Shown: positions 26,017-35,696, counted from the stretch's first letter. The stretch: DNA of 64,000 nt from an uncultured Erythrobacter sp. (GCA_947502815.1 CANNBH010000001.1:1240001-1304000); one strand, 5' to 3'. The notes: generated by a model not told the origin, from the sequence alone. Numbers and translations are program-made.

Positions 26017-26592
26017 GTGCCGAAAAAACCTCATCCATCTCAATCACGCGCGAAAATGTCGAAGGAAACTCTGCTTCCTCTGTTGGCTGGGCACGTGCTC
26101 GAACATGGATTGGGCGGGGCAAGTTTGCGCCCATTGGCTCTTGCGGCTGGTACCAGCGACCGGATGCTGATCTATCATTTCGGCAACAAAGAGGCCTTGA
26201 TTGCTGACCTGCTGGCTTACCTTGCGGGGCTTTACTCCGCCGCGCTCGAAGCGGGAATGGGCGAAACCCGCGCCAAAACGCGGCAAGAATGCGTTGCTCG
26301 CATATTGGCGCTGGGCCGCGATCCAGCGATGCAGCCGTTCTTGGTTTTGTGGTGGGAAATTGTCGCCGGAGCATCTCGCGGCGTGGCGGGATATAGGGAA
26401 GCTGGGCACTCCATGATGGCCCAGTTGCTCGAATGGTTAGAAGGGCAATTGCCGATCGACGATCCCGATCCTGTCGGCGGCGCGCGCTATTTGTTGGCTT
26501 TCATCGAAGGGAGCATGATGCTCAACGTGGTGGGTCACACCCGGACGGCCCGCGAAGGGTTGCTCGCATCCGATCTCGGCGGTCAGCGCTAA
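26017..26592 (+). CDS. TetR/AcrR family transcriptional regulator
   Basis: 191 residues. The N-terminal helix-turn-helix is in MSKETLLPLLAGHVLEHG, GGASLRPLALAAGTSDRMLIYHFGNKEALI; the rest is the all-helical ligand domain (LVLWWEIVAGASRGVAGYRE). GTG 26017 is favoured, with AAGAGG just upstream; ATG 26056 is the next possible start and TTG 26002 lies within an operator half-site. Autorepression plus control of the divergent membrane protein is likely. Ligand unknown. Confidence 0.85.
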   Translation: MPKKPHPSQSRAKMSKETLLPLLAGHVLEHGLGGASLRPLALAAGTSDRMLIYHFGNKEALIADLLAYLAGLYSAALEAGMGETRAKTRQECVARILALGRDPAMQPFLVLWWEIVAGASRGVAGYREAGHSMMAQLLEWLEGQLPIDDPDPVGGARYLLAFIEGSMMLNVVGHTRTAREGLLASDLGGQR

Positions 26593-26659
26593 ATCCCATT
26601 TGGCATTGCGCCATGCTTTCATCTTGTCGGCAACAGGGCACCCAACTAAGGCCATCTGC

Positions 26660-27877
26660 ATGAAAAAGACGACCGGAATGAACCGCGCTGTTACGCAAAA
26701 GTGGCGCCCCGCAACACAGGCCGTGCGCGGCGGCACTTGGCGCAGCGAACATGGTGAGACGAGTGAGGCGATGTTCCTTACCTCTGGCTACACCTATGAC
26801 GATGCCCAAACTGTGGCGGATCGGTTTGCTGGTGAGGCGCAGGGCATGACCTATTCGCGCCTGCAAAACCCCAGCGTCGCCATGCTCGAAGAACGCATTG
26901 CGCTGCTCGAGGGAGCAGAAGCCTGCCGCGCTCAAGCAAGCGGTATGGCGGCGATGACAGCGTCCTTGCTCTGCCAATTGTCGGCGGGGGATCATTGCGT
27001 CGCTGCGCGCGCGGCCTTTGGATCGTGCCGCTGGTTGGTTGATCAATTGTTGCCGCGTTTCGGTATCGAAACAACGGTGATCGACAGCGCCGACAACGCA
27101 CAGTGGGAAACGGCGATCCGGCCCAACACCAAAGTGTTCTTTTTTGAATCGCCAGCCAATCCCACGCTCGACATCGTCGATATGCAATTTGTCTGCGATC
27201 TTGCCCGCGCGCATGGGATCACGACGGTGGTCGACAACGCTTTTGCCTCACCCGCATTGCAGCGCCCGATGGAGTTTGGCGCTGATGTTGTGGCCTATTC
27301 TGCGACGAAACTGATGGATGGGCAGGGCCGTGTTCTTGCCGGAGCCATTTGCGGCAGCGAGGAATGGGTTACAGAAACGCTCATGCCGTTTCAGCGCAAC
27401 ACCGGGCCGACCATCGCCGCCTTTAACGCTTGGGTGGTGCACAAAGGGTTGGAAACGTTGAACCTGCGCGCGCACCAACAAAGCCGCAACGCTGTGGAAT
27501 TGGGTGAGCATTTGGAAGAGCGGATTGTCGCAGCGGGCGGGCATATGCGCCATCCCGGCCTGCCCAGCCACCGACGCCACGCATTGGCCAAGGCTCAAAT
27601 GGATGCCACCGGCCCGATCTTTGCGTTCGATGTGGAGACACGCCAGCGCGCCTTTGCCATCCTTGATGCGCTGGAGTTGATCGATATCTCAAACAATATT
27701 GGCGATACCCGCAGCCTGATGTGCCACCCGGCTTCCACCACTCACGCAAACATGGGCGATGAAGCCCGCGCGGAAATGGGCGTGAGTGAAGGGCTGCTGC
27801 GCATCAATGTCGGCTTAGAAGACATCGCCGACCTGCGCGATGATATGGATGCAGCTTTGGCAGCGGCGGGAATCTAA
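26660..27877 (+). CDS. metZ: O-succinylhomoserine sulfhydrylase
   Basis: PLP enzyme that makes homocysteine directly from O-succinylhomoserine and sulfide. 405 residues of the Cys/Met-metabolism family: TQAVRGGTWRSEHGETSEAM, FLTSGYTYDDAQ, YSRLQNPSVAMLEERIA, the stacking Tyr/Phe region, and the PLP Lys in YSATKLMDGQGR, then SLMCHPASTTH. The GGT-R-S start and NIGDTRSL pattern fit MetZ better than MetB/MetC. ATG 26660 has AAGG about eight bases upstream. A hairpin follows the stop. Confidence 0.92.
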   Translation: MKKTTGMNRAVTQKWRPATQAVRGGTWRSEHGETSEAMFLTSGYTYDDAQTVADRFAGEAQGMTYSRLQNPSVAMLEERIALLEGAEACRAQASGMAAMTASLLCQLSAGDHCVAARAAFGSCRWLVDQLLPRFGIETTVIDSADNAQWETAIRPNTKVFFFESPANPTLDIVDMQFVCDLARAHGITTVVDNAFASPALQRPMEFGADVVAYSATKLMDGQGRVLAGAICGSEEWVTETLMPFQRNTGPTIAAFNAWVVHKGLETLNLRAHQQSRNAVELGEHLEERIVAAGGHMRHPGLPSHRRHALAKAQMDATGPIFAFDVETRQRAFAILDALELIDISNNIGDTRSLMCHPASTTHANMGDEARAEMGVSEGLLRINVGLEDIADLRDDMDAALAAAGI

Positions 27878-27894
27878 CGTCAGCGAAAACTAAA

Positions 27895-27932
27895 AAACCG
27901 GAGCAGCCAGCTATCGCCCGCCACTCCGGTTT
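27895..27932 (+). terminator. terminator after metZ
   Basis: AAACCGGAG (27895-27903) pairs with CTCCGGTTT (27924-27932) across a 20-base loop. Nine base pairs, short T-run (TTTCT). Confidence 0.55.
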
Positions 27933-28262
27933 CTAAGCACGTCATCCCGTCATAACGCCGCGGTGCAGCGGTGATATGCGAACCTGTCGGTTCCGAGATG
28001 ATTGGAACGACTCGCTAATGCCTTCGTTGCCGATGACGAGTTTTTCTCTGCACGCACAACACCTAACAAAGCGGCAGAGAACGGCACTAACTGCGCGTTA
28101 ACCGCAATTGCCTTTAGCCCCATCGGCTGCGCAAATGGCCGCGCCTGTGGGATATTGTCGTGGGTGAGGAGGGTGCCTTCGGAAGAAAAAGCCCTCTGCG
28201 CAGTTGTGCGGTGCACAATGTTTGTCTAGTCGCGCCTACATCTGTGCGGGTGTCCATTGCGA
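27933..28262. other. intergenic region before sulP
   Basis: 330 bases with no gene I can support. Short open frames on both strands lack start signals and known motifs. It should contain the sulP promoter; I see no strong -35/-10 pair. Confidence 0.35.
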
Positions 28263-29816
28263 ATGGATGCATTGCTCACCAACCATTCGGATACTGTGCG
28301 TATGACGACCGACACCACCTTTGCGGCAACCTTCCGACGCGATTGGCTGGCTCAACCTAGAGCCGATATTCTTGCCGGTATTGTGGTGGCGCTCGCGCTT
28401 ATCCCAGAGGCAATTGGCTTTGCGCTGATCGCCGGTGTTGATCCCAGTGTCGGACTGTATGCCAGTGTGGCGATTGCGATGGTTATCGCGCTGACGGGTG
28501 GCAGGCCGGGCATGATCTCTGCGGCGACTGCGGCGGTAGCGGTGGTGGTTATCCCCTTGGTGCGTGACCACGGGGTTGAATACTTGTTCGCAGCAACGAT
28601 CCTGATGGGCGTGTTCCAAGGGATCGCTGCGGTTCTGCGGCTTGACCTGTTGATGCAGTTTGTCAGCCGTTCGGTCATCACCGGATTCGTCAACGCACTC
28701 GCGATCCTCATTTTCATGGCGCAAATCCCGCAGCTTTGGCCGGGCAATGACGGCGTTGGCATGTGGACTTGGGTGATGGTGCTGGCTGGGCTTGCAATTA
28801 TCTACGGCTTCCCCCGCCTCAACAAAACAATCCCCAGCCCCCTTGTGGCCATCGTATTGCTGACTGCGGCAACGATCTGGTGGGGCTTGCCGGTTAACAA
28901 TGTGGCGGGTGAGGGGACACTGCCAAACGGTCTACCATCCTTTGCGCTGCCCGATGTGCCGCTGACGTGGGAGACGCTTCAAATCATCGCGCCTTATTCT
29001 TTGACGATGGCGGCTGTTGGCCTGCTGGAAAGCTTGCTCACTGCGCAAATCGTCGATGATATGACCCACACAGACAGCAACAAACAACGCGAAAGCGGCG
29101 GCCAAGGCATCGCCAATATCGTGGCTGCGTGTTTTGGCGGCATGGGCGGCTGCGCCATGATAGGCCAGTCGGTGATCAACGTTGCCAGCGGCGGACGAGG
29201 GCGGCTTTCGACCTTCACCGCCGGTGCGTTCTTGCTGTTCTTGCTCACCGTGCTTGGCCCCTATGTGGGCCAGGTGCCAATGCCTGCTTTGGTCGCGGTG
29301 ATGATTATGGTCAGCATCGGAACGTTCAGCTGGAATTCGATCCCCAATCTGCGCCGCCATCCTCCCACCAGCTCTGTCGTGATGATCGCAACCGTGCTGG
29401 TCGTGGTGTGGACGCATGATCTTGCCATGGGCGTTTTGATCGGTGTGCTGCTTTCTGGCATCTTCTTTGCCAACAAAGTGCGGAACCTGTTCGAAGTGGA
29501 ACGCATTCGCCGTCCGCACAGCGCGGTCTATGTCGTGACCGGTGAGATCTTCTTCGCCAGCGTCGATAAGTTCATCGAGAAACTGGGTCCAGAAAGTCAG
29601 TATGAGGATGCTGCTCATCATGTTGTGATCGACGTATCCAAAGCGCATTTCTGGGATATCTCGGCGATCGGCGCGCTTGAAAAAGTGGTCGACCGGATGC
29701 GCCGCAATGGCCGCCACACGCGGATCGTTGGGCTGAACGCGGCCAGCGCCGACTTGTTTGACAAGTTTGCCCTAGAAGACCGGACTGGCTTGGAAAGCGG
29801 ATTGCTGCCGCACTGA
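28263..29816 (+). CDS. SulP family anion transporter with STAS domain
   Basis: 517 residues. The N-terminal part [41 protein letters not shown] is the conserved SulP entry, and helices continue to about residue 390. [20 protein letters not shown] is typical of the later helices. The C-terminal STAS domain starts near [18 protein letters not shown] and has [16 protein letters not shown]. Transports sulfate, bicarbonate or another small anion across the inner membrane; the substrate cannot be assigned. ATG 28263 is used; ATG 28302 is an alternative. Confidence 0.9.
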   Translation: MDALLTNHSDTVRMTTDTTFAATFRRDWLAQPRADILAGIVVALALIPEAIGFALIAGVDPSVGLYASVAIAMVIALTGGRPGMISAATAAVAVVVIPLVRDHGVEYLFAATILMGVFQGIAAVLRLDLLMQFVSRSVITGFVNALAILIFMAQIPQLWPGNDGVGMWTWVMVLAGLAIIYGFPRLNKTIPSPLVAIVLLTAATIWWGLPVNNVAGEGTLPNGLPSFALPDVPLTWETLQIIAPYSLTMAAVGLLESLLTAQIVDDMTHTDSNKQRESGGQGIANIVAACFGGMGGCAMIGQSVINVASGGRGRLSTFTAGAFLLFLLTVLGPYVGQVPMPALVAVMIMVSIGTFSWNSIPNLRRHPPTSSVVMIATVLVVVWTHDLAMGVLIGVLLSGIFFANKVRNLFEVERIRRPHSAVYVVTGEIFFASVDKFIEKLGPESQYEDAAHHVVIDVSKAHFWDISAIGALEKVVDRMRRNGRHTRIVGLNAASADLFDKFALEDRTGLESGLLPH

Positions 29817-29856
29817 TCGATTGGCAAGGCGCAAACGCTCCTTCCTCCTCTCTAGA

Positions 29857-29875
29857 CGCGCAGCTTAGCTGCGCG
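29857..29875. repeat. short palindrome after sulP
   Basis: CGCGCAGC-TTA-GCTGCGCG, eight base pairs, 40 bases after the sulP stop, without a T-run. May be an RNA-stabilising or repeat-type hairpin. Confidence 0.4.
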
Positions 29876-29976
29876 CGCTAACGCCGGGCGTCGCACTCGC
29901 TGTGCGATGCACCGAGGCTCTTGTGCCGCGTCTGGTGATGTGCGACCGCTCTTCCAAAATTGGGAGAACACACATC

Positions 29977-30597
29977 ATGGCCAACCGTATCGAGCTGATC
30001 TTCGACTTTGTCAGCCCCAACGCCTATTTTATCTGGTGGCCGCTGCGCGATGTGATCAAGCGGACTGGGGCGGAGCTTGATGTGACGCCGGTGTTTCTGG
30101 GCGGCATGCACAAGCTGACCGGCAATGCCCCGCCGATGATCCGCGACGCAAATGTGAAGGGCAAAGTAGAGTATTCGATGCTCGAAATTGAGCGCTTCAT
30201 CGCCAAGCATCAATTGACCAAATACAAGATGCACCCGCAGTTCCCCTTCAACTCCATAACCTTGCAGCGCATGCTGTTCGCCGCCGATCAAGATGGACGC
30301 GGCGTGCAATTTGTTGAGGCGCTTTTGCCGGCCATTTGGGAAGAGGGCGTCGATGTGCTCGACCCTCCGGCTTTGGTCGCTGCGGTCGCAAAGGGCGGCT
30401 TTGACGCTGCCGATCTGTTTGCCCGCTCGCAAACCGATGAGGTCAAACAAGGCCTTATCGCCAACACCGATCATGCCGTCGCACGGGGCGCATTTGGCAT
30501 CCCCACGATGTTTGTGGGGCCCAAAGATGGCGACACAGAAATGTTCTTTGGCAAAGAACGGCTGGGCCAGATCGAAGAAGAATTGCAAAAGGGATAG
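29977..30597 (+). CDS. 2-hydroxychromene-2-carboxylate isomerase family (DsbA-fold)
   Basis: 206 residues, thioredoxin/kappa-GST fold. The N-terminus IELIFDFVSPNAYFIWWPL has Ser in place of the DsbA Cys, as in HCCA isomerase; GAFGIPTMFVG holds the cis-Pro, and the end is MFFGKERLGQIEEEL. In naphthalene degraders this enzyme isomerises a ring-cleavage product with glutathione; here no aromatic pathway is adjacent, so a general glutathione-dependent role is as likely. ATG 29977 with GGGAGAA upstream. Confidence 0.87.
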   Translation: MANRIELIFDFVSPNAYFIWWPLRDVIKRTGAELDVTPVFLGGMHKLTGNAPPMIRDANVKGKVEYSMLEIERFIAKHQLTKYKMHPQFPFNSITLQRMLFAADQDGRGVQFVEALLPAIWEEGVDVLDPPALVAAVAKGGFDAADLFARSQTDEVKQGLIANTDHAVARGAFGIPTMFVGPKDGDTEMFFGKERLGQIEEELQKG

Positions 30598-30691
30598 ATT
30601 CTAAGAGGCAAAGTAAAACCAGTCCTCGGTTGCCTTTTTCATAACAAATCATAGTCTTGTCCCGAACTGATTCGCAGGGGTTCGGGGGCTT

Positions 30692-32764
30692 ATGAAGGTT
30701 ACAATTGGGATCTTAGCCTTGTTGCTTGGTTCTGCTTCGCCATTGCAATCACAAGATGCTCCTGAGAAGGATGCCCAAGAGCAGGCTACAGCCATTGCCC
30801 TTGCCGAACACAGCGCACCAAATTTACGGATCACTCGGCTTGACGACCTGCAATTGGAAGTTGAGGCGGAGCGGCCATCTGCGATCCCGACAGAACATTT
30901 TGCCGCTCGCAGCGCCTATCGCAGCTTTAGCATGTCACCCGATGGCGTTCACATTGCGATCAAGCGCGTTGTCGACGGGGAAACCGCGTTGCTTTTGCTC
31001 GATGCGGCAACGCAACAGCCTCTCAAGATATTTAAGTTAGGCGAGGATCAACGGCTCGATTGGTTTAGGTGGGCCGGGAATGAAAAGCTCATCACTTCCA
31101 TTTCAACGATGGGAAACTATTACGGCATTCCCATCAGAACAAATCGTCTTTTCGTGCGCAATATTGTGAACAACGCGACATGGATGCTCGATGTGGACGA
31201 TGATCTCTATCTTGGAGGTGATTTGATTCATGTGGCGACTGATGGATCATTTGCATTGGTCGCAGTGCAACGCAACGAGCGAAGTCAGTTGTCCGTTTAT
31301 CGCTATGATCTTGTCCCTGATGCTGAGCGGGAGCGCGTCGTAAACGCTCAGCGAGCCATTTCGAGCTGGTATGCGGATACGGGAGGTACGGTTCGCCTCG
31401 GCATTGCGTGGCGAAATGGCCGTCAACGGATCTATTACCGCTCAAAAGATGGAGATGATTTCGAGCTCGCCGATGTCTGGGAACCAGGTGATGATGACAC
31501 GCGGTATTGGAACATTATCCAGATCGCCGAAGACAGCGATCAAGGTTATGTCCTTGAAGAGGGAAGCAATGGGCGCGTCGGCGTGCGCTTGTTTGATTAC
31601 AGCACCGGCGAAGTGATCGACACATTCTATGAACATCCACAATGGGACATCGATCATCTTTGGTTGGATCGAGACGGAAGCCCGCTTGCTGCATTTTACA
31701 CCGACGACCGCGATCAGGTCGTTTGGTTCAACGACGAGATTGGCCCGCTCTATCAAGAACTCAAAGATGCTCTGGGACTGGAGCAAATGAACATTGTCTC
31801 TCGATCTCGCGAGAATGATCGGATGTTGGTTTGGGCCGGTAGCGAATCTGATCCAGGAGCGCTTTATGTTTTTTCGACAGAAGAGCTAACGCTCGACCTC
31901 CTCGGCAACTACCGACCCGAGCTCGATTTTGAGCAGTTAGCCCGGCCGATGCCCGTCCGGTACCGGGCCCGCGATGGTTTGATGATTTCCGCCTACCTAA
32001 CAGTGCCGCGCGGAATGGAGCCGAGTAACCTTCCACTGGTTGTCATGCCGCACGGCGGCCCATTCGGGGTGCGGGACAAATTGACTTACAATGATGAAGT
32101 CCAATTGCTTGCCAATCGTGGTTACGCTGTACTTCAACCCAATTTCCGCGGAAGCGGTGGCTTTGGTGAGGAGTTCTACGATGCCGGGCGCGGTCAAGTG
32201 GGGCGGGGCATGCAAGATGACATCGACGATGCCATGGATTGGGCCGTTGGCGAGGGGATCGCCGATGCAAGAAGAGTGTGCGTTGTAGGCGGATCTTATG
32301 GCGGATTTGCTGCGTTATGGGCGGTATTGCGAAACCCAGAGCGCTATCGCTGTGCGGCAAGTTGGGCTGGAGTGACCCATTGGGATCGTATGCTGAGCTA
32401 TGATCGCCGCTACCTAGGCCGGAATTCTGCGCTTGACTTGAGAGAGCGCGTTGAAGGTGAAAATGCCGATCTCAACGAATACTCTCCCGTCAATCACGCT
32501 GCTACACTTAGTCGCCCGGTTCTACTCGCCCACGGCAACGAAGACCGCAGAGTTCCTGTTTCACAGTTTCGAATGTTCCGTGACGCGTCACTCAACGCGC
32601 CAGTGCCGCCGCAAGTGTTATTGATTGAAGGCGAAGGGCACAGCTTTTCTGAGAAAGAAAATGAGCAAGAGTGGTACGATCGGCTCATAGAATTTCTCAA
32701 TGAACACAACCCTGCTGACCCACCGTCTCAGAGCGCAAATACGTCGGCAAGCATTCCCGGTTAA
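30692..32764 (+). CDS. exported S9 family (prolyl oligopeptidase-like) peptidase
   Basis: 690 residues. Signal peptide MKVTIGILALLLGSASPLQS. A beta-propeller-like N-terminal region (residues about 60-420) precedes an alpha/beta hydrolase domain with Ser in VVGGSYGGFAALWA, Asp in HGNEDRRVPVSQ and His in GEGHSFSEKEN, the S9C/dipeptidyl-peptidase-like arrangement. Likely cleaves short peptides in the periplasm. A hairpin (CCCGAAC/GTTCGGG, 30661-30686) reaches almost to the start codon and could mask the ribosome site. Confidence 0.9.
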   Translation: MKVTIGILALLLGSASPLQSQDAPEKDAQEQATAIALAEHSAPNLRITRLDDLQLEVEAERPSAIPTEHFAARSAYRSFSMSPDGVHIAIKRVVDGETALLLLDAATQQPLKIFKLGEDQRLDWFRWAGNEKLITSISTMGNYYGIPIRTNRLFVRNIVNNATWMLDVDDDLYLGGDLIHVATDGSFALVAVQRNERSQLSVYRYDLVPDAERERVVNAQRAISSWYADTGGTVRLGIAWRNGRQRIYYRSKDGDDFELADVWEPGDDDTRYWNIIQIAEDSDQGYVLEEGSNGRVGVRLFDYSTGEVIDTFYEHPQWDIDHLWLDRDGSPLAAFYTDDRDQVVWFNDEIGPLYQELKDALGLEQMNIVSRSRENDRMLVWAGSESDPGALYVFSTEELTLDLLGNYRPELDFEQLARPMPVRYRARDGLMISAYLTVPRGMEPSNLPLVVMPHGGPFGVRDKLTYNDEVQLLANRGYAVLQPNFRGSGGFGEEFYDAGRGQVGRGMQDDIDDAMDWAVGEGIADARRVCVVGGSYGGFAALWAVLRNPERYRCAASWAGVTHWDRMLSYDRRYLGRNSALDLRERVEGENADLNEYSPVNHAATLSRPVLLAHGNEDRRVPVSQFRMFRDASLNAPVPPQVLLIEGEGHSFSEKENEQEWYDRLIEFLNEHNPADPPSQSANTSASIPG

Positions 32765-32890
32765 AGGATAAATTGAACGCGGTCTTTTCTTGTGGATTGA
32801 TGCAGTCTTGCAACCGTGAAGACCGCAAGAGAGGATTATCCGCATGCCACCCCTTGCCGCTCGGAGCAGAATTGCTACCTTGGCCTTCCT

Positions 32891-33301
32891 ATGAAAGAGT
32901 TGTTCCAACACGCCGCCATCACCGACGGGATCACTGTGCGGGTGGCCGTCAACTTCCTCCCCGAGCAATCGCATCCGGAGGCGGGTAAGTGGTTTTGGGT
33001 GTATCACATCCGCATTGAGAACGGCTCACACGAATCGGTGCAGCTGCGCACGCGCCATTGGCGGATCACCGACTCGCGCGGCATGGTCAACCACGTCGAT
33101 GGCGAAGGCGTGGTGGGAGAGCAGCCAAAGCTGGCTCCGGGTGAAAGCCACGATTACGTCTCTGGCTGTCCGCTCACCACCCCGCACGGATCGATGGAGG
33201 GGTTCTACACCTTCCACAAAGAGGACGGCTCCCCGTTCGAAGTGCGCATTCCCTTCTTCCCGCTCGCTGCGCCTGAGACAGCGGATGGCGGGCCGGCCTA
33301 A
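32891..33301 (+). CDS. apaG: ApaG family protein
   Basis: 136 residues of an immunoglobulin-like beta fold: VRVAVNFLPEQSHPEAGKWF, VYHIRIENGSHESVQLRTRH, WRITDSRGMVNHVDGEGVVG, QPKLAPGESHDYVSGCPL, GSMEGFYTF. This is the ApaG pattern along the full length. The role of ApaG is not settled (linked to Co2+ resistance and to ApaH regulation in enterics); here apaH is not adjacent. ATG 32891 is chosen because similarity starts there. Confidence 0.93.
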   Translation: MKELFQHAAITDGITVRVAVNFLPEQSHPEAGKWFWVYHIRIENGSHESVQLRTRHWRITDSRGMVNHVDGEGVVGEQPKLAPGESHDYVSGCPLTTPHGSMEGFYTFHKEDGSPFEVRIPFFPLAAPETADGGPA

Positions 33302-33401
33302 ACACACCATGCGATCGGGCACTGCGATCAGGCTGTGCGATCGGCATTTACCGCGCATCAGGGTTGCGGCGGAGCGAATGCGCGATTAGGCGCGAGGAAC
33401 T

Positions 33402-34193
33402 GTGAAACGCACTCATCTCCCTTTGAATGCCCTGCGCGTTTACGACGCAGCGGCGCGGCACCTTTCCTTTACCCGGGCGGCGGACGAGCTGGCCGTTACC
33501 CCTGCGGCCGTGGGTCAGCAGATCCGCGCGTTGGAGGATCACCTTGGCGTGGTCTTGTTCCGCCGCACGTCCAAGGGGCTCGAACTGACGCCAGAGGGCT
33601 GCGCGGGCCTTGATGCTTTGCGCGAAGGGTTCTTGCGCTTTGAAGAGAGCGTCGCCGCGATGCAGGCTGGTCAGGCCTCCGACCGTTACACCATTGCCGC
33701 ACCGCGCGAATTCTACGCCGAATGGCTCGCCCCGCGACTTGCCAAGTTCCAGGCTGGCACACCCGGTGTTGTCTACTCCATCATCGCCGACGAAGCTGCC
33801 GACTTCACCGAAGCCAATCTCGACCTCGCCATCCGCCTTGTCGATGGGCCGGGAGAGCTTGAAGGCGTGCAGCTCGCCGCGGCTCAACGTGTTACCGTGC
33901 AGGCAGAAGGCGCCCGCGATGCGTGGATCGATTGGCCCGGCGCGGCGCTTCCCGATGGTGTGCTCCCTTGCATCAAGGCGGGCAGCCCCGGACAGGCTCT
34001 CTCCAGCGCGCTGGCGGGCATGGGGCGCACCGTGCTCCCGCTGCCTTTGGTTGAAGGCGCGTTGGAGCGCGGACAGCTGACCCAGCTCGATGACCCGGCC
34101 GAGAGCCTGCGATCGTATTGGCTGCTTGCCCCGACGCCGCAATGGCGCAGCAAGAAGGTCAAAGCACTGGTCGCTTACCTCACCGAAGGCTAA
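33402..34193 (+). CDS. LysR family transcriptional regulator (GcvA-like)
   Basis: 263 residues, shorter than the usual 300. The winged helix-turn-helix LPLNALRVYDAAARHLSFTRAADEL, VTPAAVGQQIRALEDHLGV, LFRRTSKGLELTPEG is complete. The effector domain is GcvA-like but abbreviated. GTG 33402 follows GAGGAA at 33390-33395. The GNAT gene starts nine bases after its stop, so the two are probably one transcript. Confidence 0.88.
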   Translation: MKRTHLPLNALRVYDAAARHLSFTRAADELAVTPAAVGQQIRALEDHLGVVLFRRTSKGLELTPEGCAGLDALREGFLRFEESVAAMQAGQASDRYTIAAPREFYAEWLAPRLAKFQAGTPGVVYSIIADEAADFTEANLDLAIRLVDGPGELEGVQLAAAQRVTVQAEGARDAWIDWPGAALPDGVLPCIKAGSPGQALSSALAGMGRTVLPLPLVEGALERGQLTQLDDPAESLRSYWLLAPTPQWRSKKVKALVAYLTEG

Positions 34194-34202
34194 GACGCGG
34201 CC

Positions 34203-34736
34203 ATGCAGACCGTCACGACACTCCAGACCGACCGTTTCACCATGCGCCCCATCCGCGCAGAGGATGCCGCCGCGCTGTTGCCGACGCTCAGCGATGCCGA
34301 GCAATGCCGCTATCTCACGCGCCCTGCGTTTGCGTCGGAGCAAGAGCTGTCCGATTGGCTGTTTGACCCCGCATGGCCGGGCAAGACGTGGATCCCCGAA
34401 GTCACCAGCGGAGAGCATGCCGGGCAGATCGCTGGCCGGTTGACCGTGCACACCGCGCATCAGGAAGGGGTGGAGGAGATCGGCTATATCATCCGCTCCG
34501 ATTGGCAGGGGAAGGGCACCGCAAGCGAATGCGCCACCGCGCTGATCGCCCACCGGTTTGCATCGGGCGTGCGCAAGATGGTCGCCGAAGTCGACACCCG
34601 CAACGCCGCCTCTGTGCACCTGCTTGAGAAGCTGGGCTTTGCCCGCGAAGCGCACTTTCGCGAGCACGAGACGACCCATATCGGCATGTGCGACGTGTAT
34701 TGGTACGGCCTGCTCAAGGGTGATTGGGAGGCGTAA
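34203..34736 (+). CDS. GNAT family N-acetyltransferase (RimJ/RimL type)
   Basis: 177 residues. FTMRPIRAEDAAALLPTL at the start and EIGYIIRSDWQGKGTASEC as the acetyl-CoA loop (Q/R-x-x-G-x-A form: WQGKGTA), then KMVAEVDTRNAASVHLLEKL, GFAREAHFRE. The RimJ-like C-terminus suggests acetylation of a protein N-terminus, an amino compound or an antibiotic; the substrate is unknown. Co-directional with the LysR gene. Confidence 0.87.
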   Translation: MQTVTTLQTDRFTMRPIRAEDAAALLPTLSDAEQCRYLTRPAFASEQELSDWLFDPAWPGKTWIPEVTSGEHAGQIAGRLTVHTAHQEGVEEIGYIIRSDWQGKGTASECATALIAHRFASGVRKMVAEVDTRNAASVHLLEKLGFAREAHFREHETTHIGMCDVYWYGLLKGDWEA

Positions 34737-34949
34737 GCCCCCAGCGCGAAGCGCCGCAAGCCCGATTGGGCGTCCGGAGCCTGAGGCGCGGCGAGCAACA
34801 AGACACCAGCAGCGAGACATGGACCGCATGTTACACTGTCCAAGGGGCGAAAAGTGGTGCTCGCAATGCTCTGAATTTGCGGTGTTTTTGACATGCGCGC
34901 GGGTAAAGCAGAATGGTGCTGTGTAGGAAAAGTGTTTAACGCGAAGCTG

Positions 34950-34996
34950 GCGGAGCACGGGCCGCAGGCCCGCAAGGGCGACCGCCCGCCCGCAGC
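34950..34996. repeat. left arm of a 47/48-bp inverted repeat
   Basis: Matches the reverse complement of 35210-35257: 11 identical bases, a ten-base variable patch, then 26 identical bases ending CCGCCCGCCCGCAGCG. The arms are about 213 bases apart. Confidence 0.8.
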
Positions 34997-35209
34997 GCCG
35001 CAGGCGCGAGGAAATCGCGCGCCGGATGGCGTGCGCACACAAAAGACTCGGTTCCAGCCAAACTCGGAGCGTTCGTCCCGCACTGTATTCGGTTGCGACA
35101 GGCGCGGGCCTCAGAGGTGGGCGCGTGTGGAGGGGGTTTGTGTTTTTGTGTTTCGCTCGCCCATCCGGGCGAGCGTCCTCGCTAGACGCCCTACGCTTCG
35201 CTGCGGGCA

Positions 35210-35257
35210 CGCTGCGGGCGGGCGGTCGCCCTTGCGGCGCTCGGCGCCGTGCTCCGC
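35210..35257. repeat. right arm of the 47/48-bp inverted repeat
   Basis: Inverted partner of 34950-34996; see that entry for the match. Together they could form a long stem or be two opposite copies of a dispersed repeat family. Confidence 0.8.
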
Positions 35258-35696
35258 GATACGATTGCGAGGGAGTGCCGGATTCTGGGTGATACGGAGA
35301 GGGCAGGCGATGGAACGGTCGGCGACTAGCCGACCGCAAGCGCGACTGCGCGCCGGCCGTTAGGCCGTAGCCAAGCGACGCGGATGCGTCGCGCCCGGCG
35401 CTTGAGGGCGAAAACAAAAGAGTCCCGGCGCTTGGAGTCGTAGCCGAAGGCGCAGGCGGCGCGCAGCGCCAGCGCGCAACAAACAGACTCTGCATCGGGG
35501 GGGCTTTGGCGGTGAGCAAGGACCGGCGGATATTGCAGTTTATCGGCGTGTAGGAAAATGCAGTTCTTTCTTTGTGAAGGCGCATTCACGCCTTCTTCCT
35601 CGCTAACGTCTTTTGTTAAGCAACTTTCCTGCTGAGGTCGGGCCATCGGTCTTGCGTCGCTTCATTGACTTGGTGTCGTCAAAGCTATGTGCGTTA

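Larger units (their letters stand above)
34737..35600. other. GC-rich gene-free region full of short palindromes
   Basis: About 860 bases with no supportable gene. It is built from many short GC-rich inverted and direct repeats (for example GCGCCGCAGGCGC types, CGGTCGGC-gacta-GCCGACCG at 35317-35336). The long minus-strand frame across it continues antisense through the GNAT and LysR genes and has no family signal. It looks like accumulated repeat-type sequence bordering the island at 35.6-37.3 kb. Confidence 0.55.

Noticed and set aside
26593..26659. Possible SAM-II riboswitch ahead of metZ
   Set aside because: metZ in alphaproteobacteria often has one, but the 67-base gap (and the end of the tetR gene before it) does not show the conserved loop and the late GCTAAA strand in the right order.
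33348..35585. Very long minus-strand frame (745 codons)
   Set aside because: It runs antisense through the LysR and GNAT genes and the GC-rich repeats; no family motif, low-complexity Arg/Ala-rich translation typical of an antisense frame in GC-rich DNA.
34737..35600. CRISPR array or tandem repeat array
   Set aside because: Repeats here are short, irregular and inverted; no regular repeat-spacer spacing is seen, and no cas genes are present anywhere in the window.
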